From DATFKA01 sp035268885 (GTDB lineage: Bacteria > Bacteroidota > Bacteroidia > Chitinophagales > Saprospiraceae), in NCBI GenBank assembly GCA_035268885.1, contig DATFKA010000101.1:39108-103107 (forward strand): a stretch of 64,000 bases of DNA, written 5' to 3'. This document shows, one piece after another, positions 41,752 to 50,618 of the stretch (the stretch's first letter is position 1; each line of letters opens with the position of its first letter). The notes below the pieces were generated by a model. That model was not told where the DNA came from, made no database searches, and worked only from the letters and a program-made list of their open reading frames with translations. A program made the translations under genes and the position numbers.

Positions 41752-42849
41752 TTACACACTTTTACTACCCCGCCGCAATAAATAGTTTAGATATAAAACG
41801 ATCCCCAGCAATAATAAGGCACCGGCCTGATGATAGACCCCAAGATCCACCGGTACGGCCGCCTTGCTGTTAACCACCGTTAAAATCCCCAGTAAGACCT
41901 GAATTATCAACATACTAACAAACAGATATATCCCCACTCGAAACGAGGCAGTAATGGTAGTGCCTAAGGCTTTTATGGTATACCATAAACCTATGATTAT
42001 CAGTAGGTAAGCGGTACTTCGATGCAAGACCTGAATCAAGGCCGCCATGAATGGTGTCTGGTCGTAATTAACAAGGTTTTCCACAGTCCAGGCAGCAGAA
42101 TCAAAAAGGATGGAAGGAATGGCCTCTCCATTTAAATCTGGCCATGTCGGATAAAACAGTGCCGCTTTCATACCCGACATGATCCCGCCCAGTACAATCT
42201 GCACCGCTAACAGTATAATCAGTACTAAAGCCCCTTTTTTCAACAAATCACTGTGAATAACCTGTGGAAAAGGTTGATAAACCTTAAAAAAGGTCCATAA
42301 TAAGTAACTAAAAAGGATTAAAGCCAGGGATAAATGCATTGTTAATTTATAGGCATTAACCCAGGGACGATCTACCAATCCACTAGCCACCATGATCCAG
42401 CCAAAGGAAGCGACAATTGCGGCCATGGCTACGGTAACTAATAAACGGCGCTTGAGCATTTTGTCGAACCAGCCCTTCGACAGGAAGATAAAAAACGGAA
42501 TAGCAAAGACGAAGCCCATTGTACGGGCCCACAAACGGTGGAAATACTCCCAAAAATAGATAAATTTGAATTCGCCCATAGTCATCCCCTCATTAATCTT
42601 CTCGTACTGGGGGGTCGCTTTGTATAGATCAAAGGCTTCCTCCCACTGAGCGGCGTTTAAGGGCGGTAAGGTACCCGTTACGACCTCCCACTTGGTGATG
42701 GAGAGTCCAGAACCCGTCAGACGGGTGATTCCCCCGATGACCACCTGCATAAAAACCATAAAGACGCCAATGGCCAACCAGACCTTCACGGCCCTGGGGT
42801 ACGTTTTTCGCTCCTGCGTATTCTTTTCGCTTGGAATGGTTGTTTCCAT
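41752..42849 (-). CDS. ctaA: Heme A synthase, COX15/CtaA type
   Basis: It converts heme O to heme A for aa3-type cytochrome oxidases and sits in the inner membrane. The 365-residue protein has about eight hydrophobic helices. The family segment GGITRLTGSGLSITKWEVV (about residues 40-58) is complete, and conserved heme-ligand histidines are in WEYFHRLWARTMGF (about 106-119) and in TMHLSLALILF (about 170), VLHRSTAYLL and GVYHQAGALLLLG near the C-terminus. The long EKINEGMTMGEFKFIYFWEY loop is characteristic of COX15-like type 2 enzymes. It stands alone; no cytochrome oxidase or ctaB gene is in the window. A TATTTTTG -7 element lies upstream. Confidence 0.95.
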   Translation of the reverse strand: METTIPSEKNTQERKTYPRAVKVWLAIGVFMVFMQVVIGGITRLTGSGLSITKWEVVTGTLPPLNAAQWEEAFDLYKATPQYEKINEGMTMGEFKFIYFWEYFHRLWARTMGFVFAIPFFIFLSKGWFDKMLKRRLLVTVAMAAIVASFGWIMVASGLVDRPWVNAYKLTMHLSLALILFSYLLWTFFKVYQPFPQVIHSDLLKKGALVLIILLAVQIVLGGIMSGMKAALFYPTWPDLNGEAIPSILFDSAAWTVENLVNYDQTPFMAALIQVLHRSTAYLLIIIGLWYTIKALGTTITASFRVGIYLFVSMLIIQVLLGILTVVNSKAAVPVDLGVYHQAGALLLLGIVLYLNYLLRRGSKSV

Positions 42850-43635
42850 ATTTGTTCAGATCTTCTTTTGCAAATAGAGAAGCAAAAATAAATTGTTTTG
42901 TTTAGTCCAGCTAATCGATTTGACGAGTCTGTGATAATTGATAATAGTTTTAAATTAAAATTTTATAAAAAATCCCCCCTCATCATCAGGGGTGTTAATA
43001 TGTGGAGAAAAAGAACCGTAAAATTTAGGTTGACTTTTTTTAAACTTACTTTTTCTACTTTTACACATGCTGTTAACAATAGAAAGGCTTAATTATCCTG
43101 CTCTTTTGTTTTTTACTAACAAGCGCTTATTTTTTATCCACTGGAAAACTTTTCCGTTTTCTCTGGTGCATAACTTTTGAACAGCTGTCGAAAAGAGTAA
43201 TTTTCAATGAGGAGAATCGGTTGTTGGTTGGGGAAAACGTTCCCCGGCTCCTCTTACTCTTAGTAAGGGTGGAAAACCGGGGGGGGAATTCACACTTATT
43301 AAGATATACGCTGTGGATAAGTTACGTGTTTATGTATTTCATTTACAGTGTTTTATGTATGTGTTTTAAAACTGTTGTTAATATGCGTTTGAGCTTTAAA
43401 AAACCATTTTGGTGAAGCTGCAACGACCTGTTTTTAGTTACTTGTGGAAACAGATCATTCTGTTTTTAGTTAATGAGAATCACTTGACTTTTTAATTTTT
43501 TGGTTTTTTCATTTGTTTTGAAATATGATGTAATAACAGATTTATAATCATTTAGAATCTAATTAATTGGTTATTATTTCTAATTTAATGGTTAATTGAA
43601 GATTTTTATTCTTTTTTAACGCTAATCTATTCGGC
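42850..43635. other. Candidate chromosomal replication origin (786-bp gene-free AT-rich region)
   Basis: No credible gene is present; two small frames here lack any support. A perfect DnaA box is on the minus strand at 43312-43320 (TGTGGATAA), with near-matches at 43134-43142 (TTATCCACT) and 43001-43009 (TGTGGAGAA). Two TTTTCCACA copies lie at 41731 and 41743. CTGTTTTTAGTTA is directly repeated at 43428-43440 and 43460-43472. A strongly AT-rich tract from about 43480 to 43620 resembles a DNA unwinding element. Skew of G over C changes sign across the region (compare same-strand sequence near 10.3 and 45.1 kb). dnaA is not adjacent. The role is inferred, not proven. Confidence 0.6.
42883..42890 (-). 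promoter_or_regulatory. -7 element of ctaA
   Basis: The minus strand reads TATTTTTG, a TAnnTTTG match, 34 bp before the ctaA start at 42849. Confidence 0.5.
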
Positions 43636-44316
43636 ATGTGCGGACGATATTCTTTTTCGGTTAAGGCAGAGACCCTTACAGCGCAGTTTGAGGGCTTTGA
43701 AATTGGGCAAAATTTAACTTTTAATTTTAATGTGGCCCCTACTCAGGAGGCTTATGTGGTGACCGATGACACGCCGGGGACGGTACAAGCGTTTCGTTGG
43801 GGCCTGGTTCCTTTTTGGGCGAAAGATCTAAAAATCGGTAGTCGGATGATTAATGCCAGAAGTGAGACTTTATTAGAAAAGCCGGCTTTTCGACAAGCCG
43901 CCAGAAAAAGACATTGTTGGGTATTGGCTGATAGTTTTTATGAGTGGAAGACAGTACAAGGAAAAAAACAACCTTATCGGATCCAACTACGGGATGAATC
44001 AGTGATGGTGATGGCGGGCATTTGGGAAACCTGGACTCCAGACGATCGTGAAGACAGGATTCATAGTTTTTCTATAATCACCTGTCCTCCGAATCAGGAG
44101 ATGTCAGCAGTACACAACCGGATGCCGGTTATTCTACTAAGGGAAGATCAGGGCGCTTGGCTGGAAGCAAAAACAGATGAGGATATTCAGCATCTTTTGC
44201 AGACGCCGGCGGATGATCTATTGAAGATGTATCCGGTTTCTATCCGGGTAAATTCGGTCAGGAATAATGGACCAGAGTTACATTTACCCCAAGAAGAGCA
44301 GGGGCGTTTATTTTAA
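43636..44316 (+). CDS. SOS response-associated peptidase family protein (SRAP/YedK/HMCES-like)
   Basis: The 226-residue protein begins MCGRYSFS, so Cys2 becomes the N-terminal residue that forms a thiazolidine crosslink with abasic sites in single-stranded DNA. Other SRAP residues are visible: NVAPTQEAYVV (about 31-41), INARSETLLEKPAFR (about 72-86), WVLADSFYEWK (about 94-104) and SAVHNRMPVILL (about 156-167), where the Glu and His act in crosslink resolution. It shields abasic sites during replication. Its placement directly beside the candidate origin is of interest but may be chance. It is followed 25 bp later by the second Nramp gene on the same strand. Confidence 0.93.
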   Translation: MCGRYSFSVKAETLTAQFEGFEIGQNLTFNFNVAPTQEAYVVTDDTPGTVQAFRWGLVPFWAKDLKIGSRMINARSETLLEKPAFRQAARKRHCWVLADSFYEWKTVQGKKQPYRIQLRDESVMVMAGIWETWTPDDREDRIHSFSIITCPPNQEMSAVHNRMPVILLREDQGAWLEAKTDEDIQHLLQTPADDLLKMYPVSIRVNSVRNNGPELHLPQEEQGRLF

Positions 44317-44341
44317 TTTTTTATGTTCTAAAAATCATAGC

Positions 44342-45661
44342 ATGGCTAAAACTGTTTCCTGGGCGAAAGGCCTGTCAAGTATCTTATTCTGGTCGATTAT
44401 CTCCGCTGCTTTTATTGGTCCGGGCACCGTCACTACGGCTTCGAAAGCCGGGGCCAGCTTTGGTATTGGCTTACTTTGGGCCTTGATTTTTTCCATTATT
44501 GCAACGGTTGTTTTGCAGGAAGCAGCAGCTCGCATCACCTTGGCATCGGGAAAGAATTTGGGTCAAATCATCGGTCTGCGATTCCGTCAAAAAAGGGGCT
44601 TGCACTGGCTCGTATTCTTGGCGATTGCCTTTGGCTGTGCCGCTTATCAAGCCGGTAATATTTTGGGTGCCATTTCCGGATTACTCCTATTCACAACGAT
44701 ATCCCCGCAGCTTGGTACTTTGCTGATTGCCCTGGTCTGTTTTGGTTTTTTATGGATTGGAAATTACAAGATTATTGCTCGTCTGCTGGGGGTAGTCGTT
44801 GCACTGATGGGTATTCTGTTTATTTACGTGGCGACCTATTCCACGTATTCACTGACGGATATTATTAGTGCTTCGGTATTACCTACTTATCTGGAGGGCA
44901 GTGGTTTATTAATTATTGGCCTGATCGGTACGACGATTGTCCCTTACAATTTATTTCTGGGCTCCGGTATCAGTAAAGGACAATCTATCAAAGAAATGCG
45001 GATAGGACTGATCATTGCCATTCTGATTGGAGGGCTAATCTCCGTGGCTATTTTACTAGCGGGCACCCAGGTAGAAGGCGACTTCAGTTTTTCTGCACTG
45101 GCTGCTACCTTATCGGATAGAGTAGGGAAGTGGGGATTGGTATTTTTCGGAATGGGTTTATTTTCAGCCGGTTTGAGTTCGTCCATTACCTCGCCGCTCG
45201 CGGCAGCGGTAACGGCGCAAAGTTTATTAGGGCAGGGAGAATCAGCCTGGTCGGCCAGGGGTAAGTATTTCCGATTGGTTTGGGGAGCCATACTTTTGGT
45301 AGGCCTGGTATTTGGTTTATTAGAGGTTAAGCCGATACCCGCCATTATTTTGGCGCAGGCTATCAACGGAGCTTTACTGCCACTGGTCGCCATTTTTCTT
45401 TTTTTAATTGCCAATGATAAAAAAATCATTGGGCATCAATTTACGAACGGTTGGCTCTCCAATGTCCTGACCTTACTTATCGTAGGCTTAAGTTGCTTCC
45501 TTGGCTTGAATAATGTGGTTAAAGCTTTTGGCAATACATTCGGTTTGGTTCTCGGAGAGCGATATTTTTTATACCTAATCATACTATCAATTATAATAGT
45601 AATACTTTTATTTTGGTTAGTTTTTATAAAGCAAGACAAGCCTTCGGCTGTGGAAAAATAA
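44342..45661 (+). CDS. Nramp-family metal transporter, divergent type (second paralogue)
   Basis: The 439-residue inner-membrane protein has about eleven helices and the Nramp fold. ATG 44342 (MAKTVSWAKG) is chosen because the upstream in-frame start at 44267 lies inside the SRAP gene. TM1 reads FIGPGTVTTASKAGASFG at the place of YIDPGNFATxxxAGxxFG, so Asp and Asn of DPGN are Gly and Thr. TM6 reads GTTIVPYNLFLGS for ATIMPHNLYLHS, replacing Met with Val and His with Tyr. The remaining residues align well with canonical MntH. The change of all key ligands suggests a different cation, as reported for Nramp-related Mg transporters. It ends at a strong bidirectional terminator. Confidence 0.85.
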   Translation: MAKTVSWAKGLSSILFWSIISAAFIGPGTVTTASKAGASFGIGLLWALIFSIIATVVLQEAAARITLASGKNLGQIIGLRFRQKRGLHWLVFLAIAFGCAAYQAGNILGAISGLLLFTTISPQLGTLLIALVCFGFLWIGNYKIIARLLGVVVALMGILFIYVATYSTYSLTDIISASVLPTYLEGSGLLIIGLIGTTIVPYNLFLGSGISKGQSIKEMRIGLIIAILIGGLISVAILLAGTQVEGDFSFSALAATLSDRVGKWGLVFFGMGLFSAGLSSSITSPLAAAVTAQSLLGQGESAWSARGKYFRLVWGAILLVGLVFGLLEVKPIPAIILAQAINGALLPLVAIFLFLIANDKKIIGHQFTNGWLSNVLTLLIVGLSCFLGLNNVVKAFGNTFGLVLGERYFLYLIILSIIIVILLFWLVFIKQDKPSAVEK

Positions 45662-45792
45662 TGGGTTTATTTTTTGCATTTTTGATTGCTGTCATTTTGA
45701 AAAAACCGCTGTTATTAGTTCAGTTGAATTATAATTTTAGTGTAGTCTAAAAAAATAATTTGTAAGTGTTTATTCTAAATACTAGGATAAAT

Positions 45793-45828
45793 AAAAAATA
45801 GCAGACTGATTGCAGTCTGCTATTTTTT
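45793..45828. terminator. Bidirectional rho-independent terminator
   Basis: A 16-bp perfect stem (AAAAAATAGCAGACTG and CAGTCTGCTATTTTTT) with an ATTG loop lies between the convergent Nramp and alpha-oxoamine synthase genes. A-tract and T-tract flanks make it suitable in both directions. Confidence 0.9.
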
Positions 45829-45862
45829 TATTCTATTTACTTTTTTGGACTCGAAAGGTTAG

Positions 45863-47122
45863 CTATGCGCCCGCTTCGATATCACTTACGGAAGTAAATT
45901 TCGTTTCGTATTCTCCTGCTTTTAGTTTGTCACCAATCGCCCGGAAAGCTGCAATCGTCTCTGTAACATCTTCTTCAGTATGCGCCGCAGAAGGAATTAA
46001 GCGTAGCAGAATCATTCCTTTGGGGATGACCGGATAGATTACAGCGGAGCAGAAAATATTGTATTTGCTACGCATGTCGTGGATAAGGTTTACGGCTTCG
46101 TTTACACTACCATCCAGATATACCGGCGTTACACAGCTCGAGGTATTTCCCAGGTTAAATCCAGCTTCCCGCAGGCCACTTTGTAGTAAATTCACATTAC
46201 GCCATAGCTTGGCTTTGTGCTCCGGATTACTTCTCAGGAGGTCCAGGCGCTTCAGGTTACCAATGACAAATGGCATGGGGAGTGACTTGGCAAAAATCTG
46301 TGAGCGCGTCGTATATTTAAGGTGCATGATGATATCTGTGTCACCTGCGACAAAGGCTCCAATACTGGCCATCGATTTTGCAAAAGTACTAAAGTACAGA
46401 TCGATCTCGTCCTGGCAGCCCTGCTCTTCTCCGGCACCGGCACCCGTCTCGCCCAGGGTACCAAAACCGTGAGCGTCGTCTACCAGCAGGCGGAAATCAT
46501 AATCTTTTTTCGTGGAAACGATTTCCTTCAAAATACCCTGCTCACCGCGCATTCCGAATACCCCTTCGGTAATAACGAGTATACCGCCACCCGTTTCTTC
46601 GGATAGCTTTTGTGCTTTGGCGATTTGCTTTTGAAAGCTTTCAAAATCGTTATGCTCAAAGGGGAGTCTTTTACCCAGGTGCATACGGATACCATCGTAG
46701 ATACAGGCGTGATTATCTTTATCGTAGACGATAATATCACGGCGATCTACCAGTGCATCAATAATGGACATGATACCCTGATAGCCGAAGTTGAGCAACA
46801 TGGCTGATTCTTTTTGTACGAATTCAGCCAGTTCACGCTCCAGTTGCTCATGGGATTCTGTCTCGCCGGACATCATACGGGATCCCATCGGGTAGGCAAG
46901 CCCCCAGTCTCTGGCGGCTTCCTCATCTACTTTGCGTACTTCCGGATGATTACCGAGGCCGAGGTAGTTGTTTACACTCCAAACGATACACTCTTTGCCT
47001 TTGAATTTCATTCTACCGCCTAGTTCTCCTTCTAGTTTCGGGAACGTGTAGTAACCGTGAGCGTCGTCAGCATACTGTCCTAGCGGGCTTTTTGTCTCCA
47101 ATAATTTCTGAAATAAATCCAT
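45863..47122 (-). CDS. PLP-dependent alpha-oxoamine synthase (serine palmitoyltransferase/KBL-like)
   Basis: The 419-residue cytoplasmic enzyme belongs to the class II aminotransferase-like alpha-oxoamine synthases, which condense an amino acid with an acyl-CoA. Key segments are WSVNNYLGLGNHPEV (about residues 48-62), PMGSRMMSGETESHEQLE (about 78-95), LLVDDAHGFGTLGETGAG (about 208-225, with the cofactor-contacting Asp and His) and the lysine in YFSTFAKSMASIGAFVAG (about 242-259). In Bacteroidota, closest functions are serine palmitoyltransferase of sphingolipid synthesis, the sulfonolipid equivalent, and 2-amino-3-ketobutyrate CoA ligase. The MDLFQKLLETKSPLGQYA opening favours the lipid-base type, but this is not certain. 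It is monocistronic. Confidence 0.85.
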   Translation of the reverse strand: MDLFQKLLETKSPLGQYADDAHGYYTFPKLEGELGGRMKFKGKECIVWSVNNYLGLGNHPEVRKVDEEAARDWGLAYPMGSRMMSGETESHEQLERELAEFVQKESAMLLNFGYQGIMSIIDALVDRRDIIVYDKDNHACIYDGIRMHLGKRLPFEHNDFESFQKQIAKAQKLSEETGGGILVITEGVFGMRGEQGILKEIVSTKKDYDFRLLVDDAHGFGTLGETGAGAGEEQGCQDEIDLYFSTFAKSMASIGAFVAGDTDIIMHLKYTTRSQIFAKSLPMPFVIGNLKRLDLLRSNPEHKAKLWRNVNLLQSGLREAGFNLGNTSSCVTPVYLDGSVNEAVNLIHDMRSKYNIFCSAVIYPVIPKGMILLRLIPSAAHTEEDVTETIAAFRAIGDKLKAGEYETKFTSVSDIEAGA

Positions 47123-47284
47123 CGCTAATTCAATTTAATTGTGATCTTTTTTGAAGTTATCAGCAAACAACTTCTCAATATAAAAATTAAGCCTGGGCTA
47201 TTTACAAAGAAGCTTGGCAGTAATACGTTGTAATTGATTGATAATCAATTGCTAAACCTAGGTTTACTGCTTTGCCATCTGTAT

Positions 47285-47827
47285 TTACCAGGTCTTCTTT
47301 ACTTTTGATCCATCCAACCACTGGCTCCAATTTTTATTATAGCCATGTACGGTGGTGGTGCTATTTCCATTTTGATCTACGACAGGTTTTCCCTGGTTAA
47401 CCCATTCAAAAATACTGCCGTATAGATTTCTTACATTTTTATAACCCATTTCCTCCAGGCGCTCACCCATTTTTTCGCTACGGTAGCCTATACTACAGTA
47501 GATGACGATTTCCTGGTCTTTGGGGACATCTTCCAGCGCTTCTTCCCGGAAGTTTTTATAGCCTACAAATTTTGCACCTTTAATGTGACTTACCTTGTAT
47601 TCTTCTTTTTCTCTGGCGTCGAGCAAAAGTACAGAATCCTGTCGTTTAGCCAATTCCTCTACACTAATTAAAGGTACATTAAAGCGCAAAAGGCTGGTTA
47701 TTTTATCATCAAATGCTGGATTTAGGGTGCTGGGTTTATTAGGTGGTATATTTTGGCTACAGCCATTGATGGTAAAGATACAGACTAAAGCGATTAATTG
47801 ACCTATCTTACGAATAAAGTGATGCAT
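47285..47827 (-). CDS. Rhodanese-like domain lipoprotein
   Basis: The 180-residue product has a lipoprotein signal (LIALVCIFTINGC, cysteine near residue 23) and a single rhodanese domain. The active-site loop CSIGYRSEKM (about residues 110-119) contains the catalytic cysteine. Upstream segments LLLDAREKEEYKVSHIKGA (about 68-86) match the family. It probably handles sulfane sulfur or reactive thiols in the periplasm. It is 3 bp after the stop of the mevalonate decarboxylase gene and would be cotranscribed with it, though no functional link is evident. Confidence 0.85.
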   Translation of the reverse strand: MHHFIRKIGQLIALVCIFTINGCSQNIPPNKPSTLNPAFDDKITSLLRFNVPLISVEELAKRQDSVLLLDAREKEEYKVSHIKGAKFVGYKNFREEALEDVPKDQEIVIYCSIGYRSEKMGERLEEMGYKNVRNLYGSIFEWVNQGKPVVDQNGNSTTTVHGYNKNWSQWLDGSKVKKTW

Positions 47828-47830
47828 GTT

Positions 47831-48925
47831 TTACAATTCTTTAGGGCCGGCACCAGCCTGATCAATAATATATTTTTGATCGGTACAGAGTGGTGCCAGC
47901 TGTTCTTCAATGAAGGATTGTACTTTCTCTTTTTCATTTAATGGGTACAAGAGGTGAATATTGGGGCCAGCGTCCAGTGTGTAGTATAAGGGGATCTTTT
48001 CAGATTTTCGGTAGTTGATAATACGTTGTATAGCCTCCAGGGTATTGGGTTGCATCAGAATATAAGGAGGGTTAGAGGTCATCATCAAAGCGTGTAAAGT
48101 CATGGCCTCACTTTCGGTAATGCGACCGAATTGCTCCCAATCTCCATTCTTTAGGGCGGGTAGGAGGAGGCTTAGGTTATCCTGAGCTTGTTTATAACGA
48201 TTATGTGCGTAGATGTTCTCTTCCATGAGTTGGTGCCCCGCTCTGCTAGATACGGCCTTTTCGCTTTTACTGATCAACAGGATGGTATCCTGGATCGTTT
48301 GAAAGCTTTCGTGGATTTCATCTTTGAAGGGAATGGCGTAGAGGTCACTACTATTTGCAATTTCTGAAGAAGCCCCCCAAACCGCAGCAGTAGGGTAGAT
48401 GGATCGACAGGCCGAACCAGAGCCCAGCCTGGCCATGTAAGAAGACTTGCGGCGAAAAACGCCATCGTCTTCCGGACTTCCAAACAACTGATGCTCCATG
48501 GAGCAGAGACAAAGCGCGAGTACGCTCATGCCGGAGGCGGAGGAAGCGATACCCGCGGAATGGGGGAAGGAGTTTTCCGAATTGATTTCAAACCTAAACT
48601 GCTTGATAAAGGGGAAGTATTCGGTCAGTCCGATAAAGTATTTTTTTATTTTTTCTGCAAAAGCGGGCTGCGGCGATCCATGAAAGGAAAAAGACAGCTC
48701 GACGCCCGGGTCTGAACCTTTTTTAGGACGGTAGTTGATACTGGTTTTAGAAACGGCCTGCTCCAGTGTAAAGCTAAAGGAGGGATTGTTGGGGAGTTGC
48801 AGGCCATGTTTTCCCCAGTACTTAACAATCGCGATGTTAGAAGGGCTTTGCCAGGCGACCTTCCCTTCGGTGATCTTACTGGTTTCCGCAATAAGCTTAG
48901 CATTTTTATAATCGACCGCGGCCAT
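47831..48925 (-). CDS. mvaD: Diphosphomevalonate decarboxylase
   Basis: It performs ATP-dependent decarboxylation of mevalonate diphosphate to isopentenyl diphosphate, the last step of the mevalonate route. The 364-residue GHMP kinase-superfamily protein has SPSNIAIVKYWGKHG (about residues 27-41), the phosphate loop FPHSAGIASSASGMSVLALC (about 115-134), and RLGSGSACRSIYPTAA (about 162-177), a region diagnostic for this enzyme. It implies that isoprenoids are made by the mevalonate pathway in this organism, with the other enzymes outside the window. It is the first gene of a two-gene unit with the rhodanese lipoprotein. A TAATTTTG -7 element lies upstream. Confidence 0.93.
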   Translation of the reverse strand: MAAVDYKNAKLIAETSKITEGKVAWQSPSNIAIVKYWGKHGLQLPNNPSFSFTLEQAVSKTSINYRPKKGSDPGVELSFSFHGSPQPAFAEKIKKYFIGLTEYFPFIKQFRFEINSENSFPHSAGIASSASGMSVLALCLCSMEHQLFGSPEDDGVFRRKSSYMARLGSGSACRSIYPTAAVWGASSEIANSSDLYAIPFKDEIHESFQTIQDTILLISKSEKAVSSRAGHQLMEENIYAHNRYKQAQDNLSLLLPALKNGDWEQFGRITESEAMTLHALMMTSNPPYILMQPNTLEAIQRIINYRKSEKIPLYYTLDAGPNIHLLYPLNEKEKVQSFIEEQLAPLCTDQKYIIDQAGAGPKEL

Positions 48926-49013
48926 AATTTTCGATAGTTTCGAATTGCTGAATTTTGGATTGTTGACTTTAGACCAATCTGTAAGTCAGAGTTTCTCTAT
49001 TAATTTAAGGGCA

Positions 49014-49021
49014 CAAAATTA
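49014..49021 (-). promoter_or_regulatory. -7 element of mvaD
   Basis: The minus strand reads TAATTTTG, a TAnnTTTG match, about 90 bp before the mvaD start at 48925. Confidence 0.45.
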
Positions 49022-49061
49022 CATAAGATAATACTCTTCTGCTTGAAAATCAAGGAGTTTT

Positions 49062-50372
49062 TTATCCTAATAACCAGTCTTTGAAATCGGGATAGTTCAT
49101 AGGCATTGTATGCGCTTGTTTGCTTCGGTCGGCCAGAATAGCCAGCCGCTCGGGTACCGGGGTATCTATTTCAAGAATACGGTCCACTTCTTCTTTAAAC
49201 TTAGAAGGGTGTGCAGTCTCCAGGATTACGCCCAGGGTGTTGGGCTGTTCCTTTTGATAAGCATTTAAGGCTAGATACCCGACGGCACCGTGGGGGTCAA
49301 TGATGTACTGGTACTGCTCAAATACTTCTCTTACGGCTGTTTCCGTTTCTGTATCGGTAAAAGCGTAGCCACTAATCTTATCTTTAAGATTGTTCCACGT
49401 GGAACCTTCCGCTTTTCCCTTAAATAAGTCTTGCATTCGCGCAAAGTTGGAAGGCTTGCCAACGTCCATGGCGTTTGACAGTGTGCGTACCGAGGGCTTT
49501 GGCTGGTAATTTCCACTTTTTAAATACGCTGGTACGACGTCATTAACATTGGTTGCGGCGATAAAGTGATGGATAGGTAAGCCCATTTTTTGGGCGAAAA
49601 GCCCTGCCGTAAGGTTACCAAAGTTTCCGCTGGGTACACAAAAGACGACGGGCTGATCCTTTGGCTCCAGTTGTTTGTAGGCTTCAAAGTAGTAAAAGGA
49701 TTGTGGTATCAGGCGGGCAATATTAATAGAATTGGCCGAGCTGAGTCGTAATTTTTGCGTGAGTTCTTTATCCAGAAAAGCCTGCTTTACCATCGCCTGG
49801 CAGTCATCGAATGTGCCCTCGACTTCTAGGGCTGTGATGTTTTGCCCCAGGGTAGTGAGTTGTTTTTCTTGTAGGGGGCTGACTTTCCCGGAGGGGTAAA
49901 GAATAACGACACGAATGCCGGGTGTGCCCAGGAACCCGGCGGCTACGGCACCACCAGTGTCACCGGAAGTAGCCACCAAGATGGTGAGGTCTTTTTCCTG
50001 ACCCTGATTAAAGTGACTCATGAGTTGTGCCATAAAGCGGGCACCAAAGTCTTTAAAGGCTAGAGAGGGACCATGAAATAGCTCCAGTATCTTCTGCTGA
50101 GGGTTTAGATCGACTACCGGAGCGGGAAAACTAATGGCGTTTTGAATGATTTCCTGTAATTTCTCGTCTGGGATATACCCTTCGAAAAGGTGCTGGCAGA
50201 TGGTAAAGCCAATCTCCTGAAAGCTCTTGTCTTTTAGGTCCTCCAGAAAGGGGGAGGGGAGCCTGGGGATGTCTACGGGCATATAGAGCCCATTGTCTTC
50301 GGGTAGCCCCTGTAATACGGCTTTCTTTAGGTCTGCCAGTAAGTCTTGGTTTTTTGTACTATAGAGTTGCAT
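49062..50372 (-). CDS. thrC: Threonine synthase
   Basis: It converts O-phosphohomoserine to threonine with PLP in the cytoplasm. The 436-residue protein has YSTKNQDLLADLKKAVLQGL at the N-terminus, the PLP lysine in FHGPSLAFKDFGARFMAQ (about residues 93-110) and the glycine-rich LVATSGDTGGAVAAGFLG (about 124-141). The segment FCVPSGNFGNLTAGLFAQ (about 225-242) binds the cofactor phosphate region. It ends the thrA-thrB-thrC set. The 246-bp gap from thrB is larger than within a tight operon and shows no recognisable promoter, apart from a small palindromic CCTTCGAAGG segment near 50513-50522, so it may have separate control. Confidence 0.95.
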   Translation of the reverse strand: MQLYSTKNQDLLADLKKAVLQGLPEDNGLYMPVDIPRLPSPFLEDLKDKSFQEIGFTICQHLFEGYIPDEKLQEIIQNAISFPAPVVDLNPQQKILELFHGPSLAFKDFGARFMAQLMSHFNQGQEKDLTILVATSGDTGGAVAAGFLGTPGIRVVILYPSGKVSPLQEKQLTTLGQNITALEVEGTFDDCQAMVKQAFLDKELTQKLRLSSANSINIARLIPQSFYYFEAYKQLEPKDQPVVFCVPSGNFGNLTAGLFAQKMGLPIHHFIAATNVNDVVPAYLKSGNYQPKPSVRTLSNAMDVGKPSNFARMQDLFKGKAEGSTWNNLKDKISGYAFTDTETETAVREVFEQYQYIIDPHGAVGYLALNAYQKEQPNTLGVILETAHPSKFKEEVDRILEIDTPVPERLAILADRSKQAHTMPMNYPDFKDWLLG

Positions 50373-50618
50373 GTTTTCTTTTTAAGTGGTACTAAGTGGA
50401 TTCATTTGGTCAAAAGAACAGTTATCACACTTTTCATTCCCGTAGTCCCCTTGTCTAAGCAGGGGTGATTGGTTCTAGTGAACAGCCTAAGCTCAGAATG
50501 AATAAGTCCGCCTTCGAAGGGGGGCATTTTGTCGTTGCGAAGGGAGAATATTTAGGGGGTGAAATCACTTTGAGTCTTTTAAGTAAGGTATGCGGCTGAA
50601 ATAAGGCATATCTTGTTT

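Noticed and set aside
42898..43415. Two small plus-strand open frames (about 64 residues each) in the origin region
   Set aside because: Composition is biased, there is no recognisable motif or start signal, and they lie in the AT-rich, repeat-containing gap.
47232..47250. Palindrome AATTGATT-GAT-AATCAATT upstream of the alpha-oxoamine synthase
   Set aside because: An AT-rich 8-bp inverted repeat can arise by chance and no second copy or promoter relation was found.
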